Assembly: GCA_001632425.1 (NCBI GenBank)
Contig: KV425553.1
Coordinates: 141,925 to 205,924, forward strand
DNA length: 64,000 nt
Direction of reading: 5' to 3'
Origin: Neolentinus lepideus HHB14362 ss-1
Taxonomy: Eukaryota > Basidiomycota > Agaricomycetes > Gloeophyllales > Gloeophyllaceae
In this document: in pieces, positions 1-12,333 of the stretch
How the letters are laid out: the number at the start of each line of letters is the position of its first letter
Numbering within the stretch: the first letter of the stretch is position 1
Notes under the pieces: generated by a model
Told to the model about the DNA's origin: nothing
Database searches by the model: none
What the model saw: the letters and a program-made list of their open reading frames with translations, nothing else
Position numbers and translations under genes: made by a program

Positions 1-2960
1 TCGGCACATTGCTTATCTGGCTGTGTTGTAACCTGACATCCTCGATAAACTTCGACGGCGGCTGCACCTTCTTGATATATTTATTTGATCACTTTGTTGG
101 ACTTTCAGCAGCGACCTGACTGGGTTACCGTGCTCTTGTAATCCTCACTCCGAGACGTAACACATGAGCTCGTCCACTGAGTTCTCATGTTCTCTCTGGG
201 CTACAACGAGTCTGCTAGTAGACTTTTCTTGACATCGTCTACTAATCCTGGAGATAGCGTCTACTGTGGACTTATACATAGGCACCGCAACGCGCCTGTG
301 AATTTTGTTAGTAGTCTCTTCTCTTGCTCGAGTATTTCTGGATCTCACAGTGCCCACGGCATCCCGCTCTTCCCTTGCAACCTGGCCTCTGATTCTAGTA
401 ATGTGACTAAGGATGTACGGACAGCTGTACCATGAGCACACCTTTATCACCGCCCTTGCTCCGTGTATGTATATCCCAGAGATAGCTGAGCGCATGCAGA
501 AGGAACCGAGACGGCCGTATTATAAATTTGGTCTTTGCAGTTGGTGATGTTTCTGCAGACATTCCTCCTGAAATTGAAAGACTGGAGTTAACTTCGGCTT
601 GGGTGTTGGCAGAGCTTCGTCGGCGACTCGATTCCTCGAGGATTACTTTGTTGACGAATGTGATTCTAATAGACCCTGTGTTGCGATCGAATGACCGGGA
701 CAAGATCGTTGGGGGGCATACTCGGGTCGAGATACATAAAATTACGGCCCAAGAAGAAAGCGCACATGTGCATCCCTGCCTCCCATACCAAATGCACGCT
801 AGTATTCCCGTGCGGCGCTACAATGCATACGAGCTTGCCAGGTATCTCCCTGGTATACTCCGTAAGTAATTGGGCGATGTTTCAGTATCTTGCGTCCGGA
901 TATCGGATGCTTCAAACAGCTCGGAAAGAACAAGAGTATCCATACGTCGTCGTAACCAATAGATTTAAATGACCCATTGGAAAGAAGTCAGTGTGGAGAA
1001 CCAGTAATCGCCTCGTATCCTGCCCATACGAGCGCCAGCTTTCGACTTCGCCAGAGAGACAAAGGCTTGGCGAAGGTTGGAACCTTCATCAGGAAACGTG
1101 AAAATCTCCGGCCGGAGACGGTTTCTCCGCGACTCCGCCACGTGCCAGATGGAGACGCGTACCCCAGATGGAGACGCGTGGTCCGGATGGAGGCACTACC
1201 TGTCTATAGAATCGTCTCCTCGGAAGTGTTGTGGACACGATGGGTATGATATGATCTAGATATTATGTAGCATGTATAGAAGGTTAATTTGGTAGTAATG
1301 CAGTGCATCCTTGAGACTCGGACTTACATATTACATGGAATTTGGCTCTCAGAAACCTCCGCAATCATCTTATCCTATTACAGACCTTCCATACGGCCTC
1401 ATAAATAATTTTAGTGTGGTACAGTATTATACAGTGAGTATATAGACTATCCTCAAGGCCCCAAGAAGCCCTACAATACCCAGCATCAGGCATATAGGCT
1501 TCCGCACAGGCCACGTGCTTTCTCCGTCTGGAGACAGCGTCTCCATGCGGCACGTGGTGGAGACGGCCATCTCAGGAAAATAGGGGGACTTCTCCATCGC
1601 TCCATGGCTCCGTGCGTGTCCATATGACGCGTGCGGAGAGATCCGAGATTCCTGATGTTGTAGAGACGTCGACGAAAATGGGATGTGGTATGGAAGATGC
1701 CTTTACCGGCCTGGATTATAGAAGAGATTATTAGAGAGGTGAGAATTCGAAACGATCTTCACAGCTATGGCGGTCAGCAGTCTTACGGGTAAGAAAGAGA
1801 TACGAAGAGTAGTATTCAGGCAAAATCCAACGGAACAGGACGCATTAGGCATTTGCCAGGAGCCGGAGCGAACAAGAGCAAGGCATTGAGATCTGACCTC
1901 ATCTCTTTCTACATTCTTGCCCATGTGTACTGTAATACAGTAACTGTATGCACCATGTGTCTCTGGACACCTGCTTCACTATGCGCTGATAACCTCCCAG
2001 GTAAGTACTTCGTGAAAGCCGGTGTCGCAGTGGCATTCGGTCGGTCACACGACACAGCTATGAGCACAGCTTGCACTTTTCTCAGTAGCCACTGATGGAA
2101 GGTCACGGAAACTTCCCTTCGAGCTGTCGGTCGTAATAACAAAGCTCAAGGGAGGGCTAGAATCGTTCGAGCCATCGGAAACACGCGTACCGCGTACGGT
2201 TTTGCGAGCGTTCGAATTCTTCGTACTGTGAGATAACGCGAAAGTTTCGGAATCGGAACATACCTACGAATTACTTGGAGTCCGTGCAGGTCATTCAGCG
2301 TCGTTCATATTAGACAGATGCGGTAATATTTGGGTGTACACTCTGAGCATAGCATTTGTCCAGGGGCAGAGCTCGGAGCCGTTGTGCCTGTATAGAGGAA
2401 GCAGGATGGGGTGGCTGTACGATAGCGGTTCTATTTCCCCTCCGGTACCTCAATGCTCGGGTATACCGCCTTATCGGTCGGCACTGCTTGTACGTAGTAG
2501 GCCTCGACTTGGATCTTCAATGACAAGTTGGTATACCAGGCTAAACTCACACTGACATCGTAACCCCAGCCAATGGTACAGTGGACATGCGGGAACATTG
2601 CAGAACATGCCGCTCAGGCTGTCCATGAAGTAGGCTCCCAGACAGTGCTCTCCAGAACTATCCAGAGAAACTCGAAATCTTTGGTCTCTAAATCTTCTCG
2701 TCATTTACTTATGCATGGATGGGTTCCGACAGTTCCAATTTCCGAAGCAAGGAAAGATTACCGATTACTCGGTTCTACTATGTAGCGTTTCTCGGAATCA
2801 TAGCCGCATGCTGCCGGTGATACTTGTCCAAGAATACGTTCCTCTTCTTATCGCAGGAAGCGCTCCCCGACATGTAATCTTGGGTATAGGAAATATCACT
2901 GCACCCCAAAGCCGACATAGGGGCGCTTAAATTAGCTTTACTCTTCTTGCTCGTAGCGCC
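1..2960. other. gene-free stretch
   Basis: No open frame here joins across plausible splice sites into a recognisable protein; all frames are short and dense in stops. A degenerate inverted-repeat pair lies near 1120-1580 and is listed separately. A plus-strand frame at 528-869 reads openly for 113 codons but shows no recognisable motif. I see no RNA gene. Confidence 0.5.
1120..1580. repeat. degenerate inverted-repeat element (possible TIR remnant)
   Basis: A segment near 1130-1160 containing CTCCGCCACGTGCC followed by a GATGGAGACGCG motif is matched in inverse orientation near 1535-1575, where the reverse complement reads CTCCACCACGTGCC followed by GCATGGAGACGC. The left arm also repeats its GATGGAGACGCG unit in tandem. 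The arms match over about 24 of 30 bases. No clear target-site duplication was found, so this is at best an old short transposon remnant. Confidence 0.3.
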
Positions 2961-3020
2961 GTGTATTTTATACCTCACAGCTCGCCCTCGGGAGCTACTA
3001 TTCTTCTCTTCTCTTCCACG

Positions 3021-4099
3021 ATGTCCCTGTCCGAGTCGACTAGATCTATCTCTTCAGTGTCTGTAGATTCTGGATCTCTAAGATCTTATGCCTCCTCCGA
3101 ATCTAGCGGGTCGTCGACCCCAGCGCAAGACTTCGTACGTATGACAATACTGTGCAGACCACTGGACTTTACTCACAGACGGTTTTCGCAGCGATCTTCC
3201 GGTCGCGGCGGCAGTGGCAACATCCGACGAAAGTCCAGTGTCCCTCAAAGTCCTTTAGAGCAAGATGCGCTGGAAGACGCGCCAGAAGTACCAGTGTCTC
3301 CCGCAGGAAGAGAGCGCCCTACTATTTCCATCGGCAAGGTGACCATTACTCTCCGTGGCATTGACTGAATGCTGAATTTTCTTGTAGGCTATCGTGGGCC
3401 GTGGTGGCGCCGGCAACGTCCACTTTTCCTGGCGTGACCAGGTCCATGAAGGTTTGACACAAACTGCATCCATTCTCGCGGAACATGCGGCCACGGTAGC
3501 GCAGTATGAGCAAGCAGTCATACAGAAACGCATGGAAGAGCGGGACGCAGGAGCAGTAGGTGCCATTGATCAGTCATGTCAGTATGTACCTCACAAATTG
3601 TCAGGTATCGTCCGGACGCGGTGGATCCGGTAACATCACGAAGCTGAATTTATCCCTCAGCAAGTCTAAGGTCAAGGGCTCTTCATTGTCGACCAAATCA
3701 AAACTCTTTCGCTTCTCACACAGCCGCAGCGAAGGGAACTTGCGGCGGTCCCCTAATCCAAGCTATCAGTCGGTATCCAGCGACGCCGACTCGACGCTGG
3801 ATGGAGGCGGAACGCCAAGCCATGAATGACTCGCAATGAGACGCCTAGCACGAGTTAACAGCGGCAGTACCAGCTCAATCTCTAGTGGTACCACCAGCAC
3901 GAGTTACACCAGTTCGACCGGCTCGAGTTCTATTTCGAGCCCCCAGTCTGGCGACTTCCCTGTTAACATCGGCGACAGCGTCTCAGTGTCAACATGGAGC
4001 ATCAAGAACCCTTTATCCCGGAAGAAAAGAAGTGTGGTGCCACCCTTGGCGACCGTGGAAGAAGATAACGAGTATGGTTCCAGCTTTATAGATTTATGA
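3021..4099 (+). CDS. Par32/DUF3602-like protein with GRGGxGN repeats
   Basis: Serine-rich, probably disordered protein with three copies of the motif G-R-G-G-[SA]-G-N, the hallmark of the DUF3602 family. Yeast Par32, the characterised member, links TORC1 to ammonium permeases; a similar signalling role here is inference. The start is the ATG at 3021 (MSLSESTRSI). Introns read as 3135-3191, 3339-3387 and 3556-3604, all phase 0, and each downstream exon opens with a repeat: RSSGRGGSGN, AIVGRGGAGN, VSSGRGGSGN. Exon 4 reaches TGA at 3827-3829, but the same frame then stays open to 4099 with serine-rich sequence and a plausible acidic C-terminus (ending FIDL). The tail may be joined by an unseen intron, reached by readthrough, or cut off by mutation. 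If the TGA is the true end, the CDS is 3021-3829. Confidence 0.75.
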
Positions 4100-4546
4100 A
4101 CCTTTGTTACGCTCATTTCTATTCTGATACCTTCCGTTCTCCTTGTTTGTTAATACAGTCGCTCCTTACATCTGTTGCATCTCTTTGGCCTTGGATTTAC
4201 TGCTCTTTGTGGACTATGATGATTATTTGGTTCTTCTTCCTATGCGTTTTGTCATCATTATCCCTAACCTGATCTGAACTTTGGGACCCATGTACTCCTA
4301 TACCAATGATGTATTGTTATGCACACGCGATTTTGATTCACGACTGAACCCTGTTCGATGTCAGATGAAGCAAACAGTACATGATACATATTCAGCGATA
4401 TAATTTAAAATACACAATTGCAATCTATGCCGGCAGTTGAAGAAAGCGTCCCGACGCGAAATGTCCACTACTTGGACAGTGTATAATATACAATCCATCA
4501 TCCCACGACCGTAATAGTTATCCTAAGGTGAAGAGCGAATGTCATC

Positions 4547-7089
4547 TCATAAGTACGTCGGAGAGGCCATCCGCGATACAATGGAATTCTGACGCGTAGC
4601 TGGGCCGCTCTCCCTTAGGCCCGTATTGAATTTGGGCTCGGGTGTAAGGGACCGACTGCCGACACTCCAGCTGTCCGTGCTCGCCTGGCGAGTACGACCA
4701 TTACGACCGAACGTCGGAACACGAAAGACTGGGTCGGGAAAGGAAGGACTGCACGGCTGCAGTGCAGCAGGCACTGGCGGATCGACATCAAGCGGAACAT
4801 CCCGGTCGCCTCTATGTAGTGGCGGTGTTCGACGATTGAAAGAGGACAGTGCCATTCCTCCTACGTCCTGAGTAGCCGCATTGGCGACCAGAGTGGCCCA
4901 TGCCAAAGATGGTAACCTGCCTCGGCTGTCAACGCTCCCAGCTACCCCTGTCTCTGTGTCAGCCCTCTCGTCCGAGTAATGTGAGTCGGGGCGATGGTCA
5001 GAATGACGATAGACTGCCATAGGGGGGAGAGTAGTAGTAACCGCAGTGATAGATGGTCTAGAGGACAGATCGAGAGGGACGGGTTGGGCTGCCGAAGTAG
5101 ACATATTCGACGATTCATCGTAGTAGCCGGAACTCCATTGAGGAGGTCCCCGATGCTCTGCGGGTATGATAGGATCACCACTTGATTCATCATCAATAGC
5201 GGGAGTAGTAGGAATAGCCTCCTTAGGAGGTAAAGGTAAAGGTTTCCGGCTAACAAAAGAATGGTTGGGTCTTGGAGGCGGTGGAAGGCCCAACGACTCT
5301 GTGGAACCACGGGAAGCAGAGCGTCCTAGACTGTTCAAAGAACTGCTCGTGTCGATTCTAGGTATCGGCACTTCCTGTCGTGGTATACGCGGAGGCGTAG
5401 CAATCGCCCTGTCAAGTTCGGCAGCAGGCGTAATCACACGATTCAAAGATATGCCCGTCATGAAGCTGTTATCACTTGACGTGCTTCGGGTATGCGTATG
5501 CATGTAAGGGTGCTGCGACAGTAAGGGGTGGCGCAGTTCAGCATTCGTAGAGATAGAGGCCAAACTCGGCCGTGATCGAATCGATGGAGGATGCCTTCCT
5601 TCCGCACTCTTTCTAGGGGGCGGAAAGGCCTTAGCTGGTTCCGTTGTGGGGGCCTCAATGGGCGAGGGCTTTAGCTCTGGAACTGAGAAGCTTTCCCCCG
5701 ATCCGCTGCTCCGAACGGTGGCGTCAATTGCGGGACGTACGATGCACAAGATCTTGTAGACAATTAAGGAGTTGGCGAAGCCTAACAGGGATTAGATATG
5801 AGGCTTGCTCAACGACATATTCTTCCTCACCTATCAACAGGCGACAAGAACTTGCGAATACGCCAGCGCCGAATGAAACCGGCATCTTGGACAAAGCGAC
5901 TAGTCGAACAAGAGTAAGCGGCATATGCAGTAACGTGTAGACTGAGAAAGTTGTCAGAGTTTCATGTACAGCTAAGGGAATATAGACTAACCGAAAGGGT
6001 ACCTAATTGGCATATCAGTAAATATACTTAAGGTGGGATGATGCACATACAAGAGCATGGTCCTCACGATAGCCCCTATGAATCGCTGATATTCCTCAGA
6101 ATCTGTTCCAACGCCCGTCCATCTGAAATTTCGGTTCAAATTGAAGGATATACCGCTCCTAACTTGCACGGTTCCACGCAGTATAAGAAACATCACTGCG
6201 AAGAGAATGGCAGATACCAAGGCAGTGACGATGATCTATCCAGGGGTTGAAACAAACTGAGGCTCTCCACAATGAGTTAGAACTCACTGGAAGTAGTTGG
6301 AATACAAACTCGAGGAGTGGGTACTCCAGGGTAATACTGCAGGCGTAGCCATCGCTACCATAGACTGGGCCATAATGTAATCGACTGAGTCTCGGAGCGA
6401 TCACTCCTAAATGGGTTTCAGAGCTTGTCGTGACTTCGGATCGTTCACGAGAATAACACACCTATAACGATAGAAGATGTCCACCCTACAAACATATACA
6501 ACGTACAGGCCCAAAGTGGGAACCGTCTTCGACGTACAAGTCCATTGAAACCATGGACAGCGATACTGATCATGAAGTATGATGTCGCAAAGTTACCGAC
6601 CTGCTCGAAAGCAGCTAGGCACAAATATCAGTATACGCCAATCATGCAGAAAAGCGACAGTTTACCTTGAACTCCGCACGTCGAGTTGCCTATTGAGACA
6701 TGTAATTATTATATCTGCTCATAAAGGTCGAAATAGCTCACCTGTTGTGATACCTTTCTCTGCAATCCAAGTTACTTCCAACATCCCATGAACACAGGTT
6801 AATGCATTGGCAATTAGGAGAGACGCCGTATACCACCCCAATGGAGTGGAGAAGAACATCCAGGCTTTGGTTTTACGACGATCAGTGGAATCGGAAATTG
6901 TTGATTTCGTAGCCACCCAGGTTATACGGGTCAGAATGTAAACGACGGCGATAAACGACACAGCGCTACAGATTACGAGAGTCTTGAGGTGCATTAGATG
7001 GAACACCATATATGCAGAAAATAAAAGACGCTCACGATCGCGCTGGAAGCTTGTCCCTGAGTCCATGCCTGGAAGTTTTCAGCAGACAT
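4547..7089 (-). CDS. 7TM G-protein-coupled-receptor-like protein with long cytoplasmic tail
   Basis: Multi-exon membrane protein of an Agaricomycete receptor-like family. The start is the ATG at 7089 (MSAENFQAWTQGQASSAI); intron 1 is about 6983-7035 and the next exon begins TLVICSAVSFIAVVYILTRI (TM1). Later pieces give TM2 with WIAEKGITTGNSTCGVQ, TM3 (AAFEQVGNFATSYFMISIAV), TM4 (ACTLYMFVGWTSSIVIG), an extracellular loop with GPVYGSDGYACSI, TM5-6 with LILRGTVQVRSGISF, and TM7 ending FANSLIVYKILCIVRPAID. Cysteines in STCGVQ and YACSI could form the usual loop disulfide. The last exon adds about 400 residues rich in Pro, Ser and charged residues, probably a cytoplasmic regulatory tail. Ligand and G-protein coupling are unknown; some inner exon borders are approximate. 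Confidence 0.8.
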
Positions 7090-8105
7090 GACGGACCAAT
7101 ATTTGTAACCTCTAGGATAACTGAATCAATTAGGATTATGGGAACTTCTTCAAGCTGTTCTACAGCGGCCTGTCGTATTCCTGACGACTGAAAAAACGAA
7201 AACGAGAAGTGCGTCGCCTAGCGAGCTGGTCGTGATGCAATCGTTACGAACGAAATAAATACAGGAAGGTAAAGTAGAACCCGTCCAGGGCAAGCGCGTT
7301 AAAGAACGAAGATAGCTGACCGGTGCAAGGTAGTCGAGGACAAGCCTGACCGGTCGTGGGCGCTCAAGGAGGCGGGGCCAACCCAATCCGGGTCATAGAC
7401 AGGGATCAATCCCACAGTTCAATTGGGCATCATGATCTGATTGATGGTCAAGTACAGTATTTGAATGGAGTGTCATCAAGTCGGAACCGAAGGTGCTCAA
7501 GCGATTTCTCGGCTGTGACGATGGCACGGAACCTAAAGTTGTTCGCGCTGTGCAACTGTCTAGCTCTGCTTATGCTCTACGTGCGAAGGAGTGCAGCAAC
7601 TCGTGACATACCTTGCCAAGCTGCATGAATACCAATGAATTGATCAGAGAGATGAACACTCTCATGTCACGGACCTATGGAGCTGTGCGGTTGCTTGTTG
7701 CATGCTATGCCTACATGTGTCTTTGGTCAGCGACGCAGACCCATTGCTGATCCGTCACATCAATCGTGAGCACCTTCGATAGTTCACCGTGCTCCATTCT
7801 AAAGTATGGAGCACTATATGCATAGCCTAAGTGAGGAAGGAATACATACCGCCGCTGCAGATCTAACGTGCTTAAGATCTAAGAGGCTGTGATCATATAC
7901 ATGCACACCAAGCTGAGTGCAGTGGGTACATAATCGCAGACGTCTGAGCCATGAGCGGCACCGCTGGACGTCCCTCGAGACTGCGCGCATCGCGATCTGC
8001 AACCTGGGGAAGTATAGCTTCGATCGCCGGATTATTCTAAAGTTGCTCAGATAGATAGTCATACATATCTTAATAATTTAGATGATAAAACAAATGTCAA
8101 AGAAT
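7090..8105. other. intergenic stretch between receptor-like gene and pol eta
   Basis: This holds the upstream region of the receptor-like gene and the 3' flank of the polymerase gene. Open frames are short and without recognisable motifs. I see no RNA gene or repeat. Confidence 0.5.
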
Positions 8106-10698
8106 TCACTTCTTCACGAGGAACTTCGCAATCCCATCAGGTTTGGGTTCAGGTTTGGATTTGGGTTTTTTGAATTTCTTCTGCGGTGGATCCGGTCGGA
8201 ACTTCGCTGCGTTAACGCCGTCCTCCGGTAGCTTGGATAGATCAAGAGCAAGATGGAAGTCCTCGTGTTCGGTTCGGAGGGCGGCAAGGGCTTGCTGCTT
8301 GATATAATCTTCAATACCAATGCCAGCAAGGTCATCAGAGATATGGATCCGTCTACCACAGCGTCCGCAGTCGAAGTGAGTCGCAATGGCCGAGCGGGAA
8401 GGTTGGCATTCCGTGATCTCTTCGCTGGCATGCTTCTCCTCAACGATCGAGTGTAGCTTGCGTTTTGTGCCTCGATCCTCTGCCTTTACAGAGACGTCTG
8501 AGTCCTTGAAAAAGCCTTCGATATTTTGTTGACCGGATTCGTTGGACGCAATACCTGTAAAGGATAGCCCTACATGCGTTATCTTCATGGGCAAAGGCCT
8601 CGAATCATCGAAGCCAATGAGCTCCTTCCATAACTTGTCACCCGCAGCGGCAATGAGATCGATCGTTACAGTCCGAGAAAAGGGGAAGGGCGCTTGTTTG
8701 GAGCGATATATCTGCCACCCTAGATGTTGTAAGTTTTAGTGCGGATGTTGGTAAGCACTGATACAACAGATAGAAATCACCTTGACGCAGGCCAAGGACG
8801 ATGCTCTTTGGCCACAGTCCTGGCGTCTGATCCCTTGCCTCGTTCAGGCGCAAGGCCAATTCGGCCGCAAGAATACGGATCCAGTGGCTCCCTTCGGATG
8901 CCTTGGCTACCGGCTGCGTGAGATTCTTCGACGCCGCCATGCTTTTTGTGGTAGCTGATTTCTCTTTCACTGCCGATAGTAACACGGACAGCAAATGAAT
9001 GTTTATTATGTCGCTACAGCAGGATGATGACACGTACCATCTGTGCGATCGATGCCTCTGCATTGTGGTTCAATGGTGCGAAGGCGGCTGCGACTCTAGG
9101 CTACGGGACACGCACCGAAGAATTTCATACACCCATATCGACTCCTCCCCAAATTTTCGTTGCATTTCCTCTACCGGGGTATCGGCGTGATGTCAATCAT
9201 CAGTGTGTTGCGATTGGACGAACCTAGTGTTATAGATCTGTCCGTAGTCAACCGACATCAGCCCGACATGCCCTTTGAAAACACGCGCGGCGGCGTACAA
9301 TAAATCACCGACTGTCTTCACGTCATATTCCTCTGCTAAAGCTTTGCCCAATTTGCCACCGAGGAAACGGATCTGATGAATAGAGCCAATGAGATTCTTT
9401 AGCTAGGGCAGCCAATGAACGTAGTGGTACCTTCTGGAAGGGCATTGGGCGCAGATAGCCGGGTATGGCGAGGTTTCTCAGAATGCTCTTAACACGACGT
9501 TCACGGCGGTGTAGACTGAACTGAGGAGCAGACTCAACCCACCTGGTCATTGGGTTTCCTGTAAGAGGCGGATAGCTGAGAAATTAACACTCATTATTCA
9601 GTTGACAGACGGATGGCCAAGTGCAATTGTCCCAGACCTTAGCCAAGAACTTATTCCTCGCTAAGCCCTGAACACCGATTAGATGACGAGTATGAATAAT
9701 CGGAACATCTTGAATGTTGAAAGATACTGACCGCTGACAGCGTATAGCCCAGCTTTGCATGGATGTCCGCTCTCACACGTCCCATCATTTCTGCAGCTAT
9801 TGACAACGCAACATCCGACCATGTCGTGAGTAGATCATCTTCGAGCAGCTCCACTTCAGCATCATCGTTGTCTCTGGCCGGATGCAGAGGTATCAAGGTT
9901 CCTAGACCATCCCATGATATCGGCGGCGGCGGAGGTAACGTGCTGTCAAGCCCGTCTGGTGCATCATCGGGAACCTTGGCGAGATATGGAAAGCGTTCGA
10001 GGAGCTTCTCTCGGACTGGTCGGGTAAAGTCGATGAATGCTTCATCGATTGATGCTTTCTCTTGACAGTACAAGTGGTTGAATCACGATGGATGGAGGAG
10101 TCACTTCCGTATGAATTGACGTACCAATTTCAGTCCCAGGCAGCCCTTCCTTAAACATGTTGTATATCTTAGCACTCTCCCTACGATAATGATCCAGCGA
10201 AACCTTATACATTCCCAATCATCAATTGTCAGCACGGTATTGTACCAAGTGCTGAATTGTGGACCAGACATCAGACTATCTCACCTTATGCGTTCTCGTG
10301 TCCGGTTTCTCCCAGTAGCCAGGCTCATCATCACCCTCTTTATAAGTCGCCACGTGCACTATCTTCAGCTCAGGACACTTCTTCAACGCATCATCCCACC
10401 TATCCATCCGCGAAATCCCAAACTTCCGTGCAGGGTAGTTCACTGCAATCAGAGAGTCCCATTGCCTCACCACCAGTGGCACCGCCGGATCCACTTTCAG
10501 TCGGACTTGTTCGCAGGTTGCGTAGAAGGCGTCGCTGTCGCAAAGTGCTATTGCTCGCAAGGGATCTTTGGGGCCAAAGTGCTGAGCATGGAGGTGTCGA
10601 TAGGTGATAGCTGGCGTGAGGTCGTCAAAGTCGCTCTCCAGTCCATTCGCTTTCCCTTTGCCCTTCCAAGGATTCGCCAAGCCAGTAAAGGTGCTCAT
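8106..10698 (-). CDS. rad30: DNA polymerase eta (Y-family translesion polymerase)
   Basis: Copies DNA past UV lesions such as cyclobutane dimers, in the nucleus at stalled forks. Exon 1 (10698-10285, MSTFTGLANPWKG) holds catalytic motif I (ALCDSDAFYATCEQVR) and AVNYPARKFGISR. The next exon reads VSLDHYRRESAKIYNMF; then SIDEAFIDF supplies the other catalytic acidic residues. Further pieces give RNKFLAK, RKPNDQ, FLGGKLGKALAEEYDV, EEMQRKFGEESIWVYEIL and the little-finger start KSMAASKN. The final exons carry a PIP-box-like QQNIEGFF and a UBZ3-type zinc finger with CGRC then HEDFH, followed by a lysine-rich end, as expected for PCNA and ubiquitin binding. Domain order and length fit an intact fungal pol eta. 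Interior intron borders were not all fixed exactly. Confidence 0.93.
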
Positions 10699-11291
10699 CG
10701 GTTCAGTGGTCCAAGAGGCTTTAGGTGCCGAACTGAATGAAGGTTAAATCACGTGATTGCCACGTGCAGTCAGTGCCAGTCACGCTTGCGTCCTCGACTC
10801 TCGCGAACTTGGCGAAAATCCCAAAATTGCAAGAGGAATATTTGGGGTGATGGATCGCTGCTTGTGGTGAATGCACTCCTGGTCAGTGCACCTACTGTAA
10901 ATCCAAATTCTGCTCATTACCCAGTATCGTTATTGTGCAGAGCAGCGAGCAACCTCCCAGATGTATCGCCTGCGACTGCTCTGATAGACCATGGGTCCTC
11001 GGCCTATTAAGGCGAGTAACCGAAGACGTGGTTGAACTGACTGATATTCTCAGATCTTGATACTGATTTGGGGCGGTCACATAGTATCATAGACGACGGA
11101 GCTTCACTTGATCGACGGATCAAGTAGCATCTTGTCCCTGCATATTCACAAGTATATCTTGATTGGAGTGGTCGTGATGTGATACCTTCGCAGGGCTGCA
11201 ACTTGACAAGACATGCCGATTTCAAACGCAAGATATGCCCATTGTACAATATTGTTACAAGCGCCTTGTATTGACTTCAGCCCCAATTCGA
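10699..11291. other. intergenic stretch upstream of pol eta
   Basis: The upstream region of the minus-strand polymerase gene and the 3' flank of the Con-6 gene. I see no gene or RNA in it. Confidence 0.5.
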
Positions 11292-11679
11292 TTAGATCGC
11301 GCCCCTCTCCTCCAGGATCTGCTCAGCATTCTCCTTCGCCTCCGTGCTGACATTCGGATCTTTACAAAACCTCGTGAGCGCCATCCTGGTCATCGGGACA
11401 ACATGTCATGCTTACTCTTCATCGTAGCCTTATACCCTGCATTAACACGCGTGTCGGACTTCTCATCCTTCATAGGGTAGTGGACCTCCTCAGGCTGGCT
11501 TTCCATGTCCTCGAAGATATGCTGAGAGCGCTCCTTGGCTTCGTTGGAGACGTTCGGGTTCTTGATCGCGGCCTGAAGCCTCATGAGGGACTTCGACTGC
11601 AGATAGGGAGAGTGAAAAATACAGACTGGCCAGCAACGACACGGCTAGGGTCAGATTGGAAACCACCTTGAAAGGCCAT
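11292..11679 (-). CDS. con-6: conidiation-specific protein 6 (Con-6) family protein
   Basis: Very small (about 94 residues) hydrophilic protein. Two introns of 47 and 56 bp are needed; once removed, two Con-6 repeats appear: RVVAGQLQAAIKNPNVSNEA with KERSQHIFEDM, and RVNAGYKATMKNPNVSTEAK with ENAEQILEE. The NPNVSxEAKE core of both matches the family. The start is the ATG at 11679 (MAFQGGFQSDPS) and the stop is at 11292-11294. Con-6 proteins are abundant in spores and stress-resistant cells of fungi; their biochemical role is not established. Alternative shorter introns keep the frame but break the repeats, so the chosen splice sites rest on repeat continuity. Confidence 0.85.
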
Positions 11680-12333
11680 TAATGTGATAGTGAGCAGTTA
11701 CGAAGAAGTGAAGTGAGTAGGTATGCAATGTAGGTCAGAAGTGAATATTGTGAGTCCTTGATGTCCCGTCGAGCGGTGTTATGTAGCTTCAGATTACTCA
11801 ATCTCCACTCGAACGTGACGCAATTCATTACAACTGGGTATTCTGAAACCAGGACCATGGAGCTACAAGCGAGGCCAAGAGCAAATATTGCTGGCAAATT
11901 TGTGGTGCATTTGAATTTCAATTATGGCATCTTAAACGACCATCGTGACGTCCGAAAATCGGTCTGCGTGGAGGACCTTCGCTATCATGACGACGTCGAT
12001 ATGCTCTAAACTCTTTCGTAACTAGTACTGCTAACGAGTATATCAGAGAGCCGACTTGATTTGCATGCAGCTTGTAGGTAAGTTCGCCTGAGAGAATCTT
12101 GTTACAGCCGGCAATACCCGGCCACCAGAGTCTGTCCCAAATGGGAAAGCACCTTTCCAAATACGGCAAGAACGATCGGAGTAGAGTTGGGCCAATGAGC
12201 GGGTCAGTGACGCTACTGACGTCTGGTCAATGTAATCTGTTTTGTTTCCCCGCCACCATAGGTCTTGGTATAAAGCTTAACTATTGTCTGGACACTTCAT
12301 CAGAAAGTCTCCCTCCAAGTCAACTTTATTAAA
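11680..12333. other. intergenic stretch between divergent Con-6 and small-protein genes
   Basis: Divergent upstream region of the minus-strand Con-6 gene and the plus-strand small gene. The segment GTATAAAGC near 12269 lies about 65 bp before the ATG at 12334 and could be a TATA element. No other feature was seen. Confidence 0.45.

Noticed and set aside
528..869. Plus-strand 113-codon frame near the left edge
   Set aside because: No motif, no convincing start context or splice partner; similar lengths arise by chance in this GC range.
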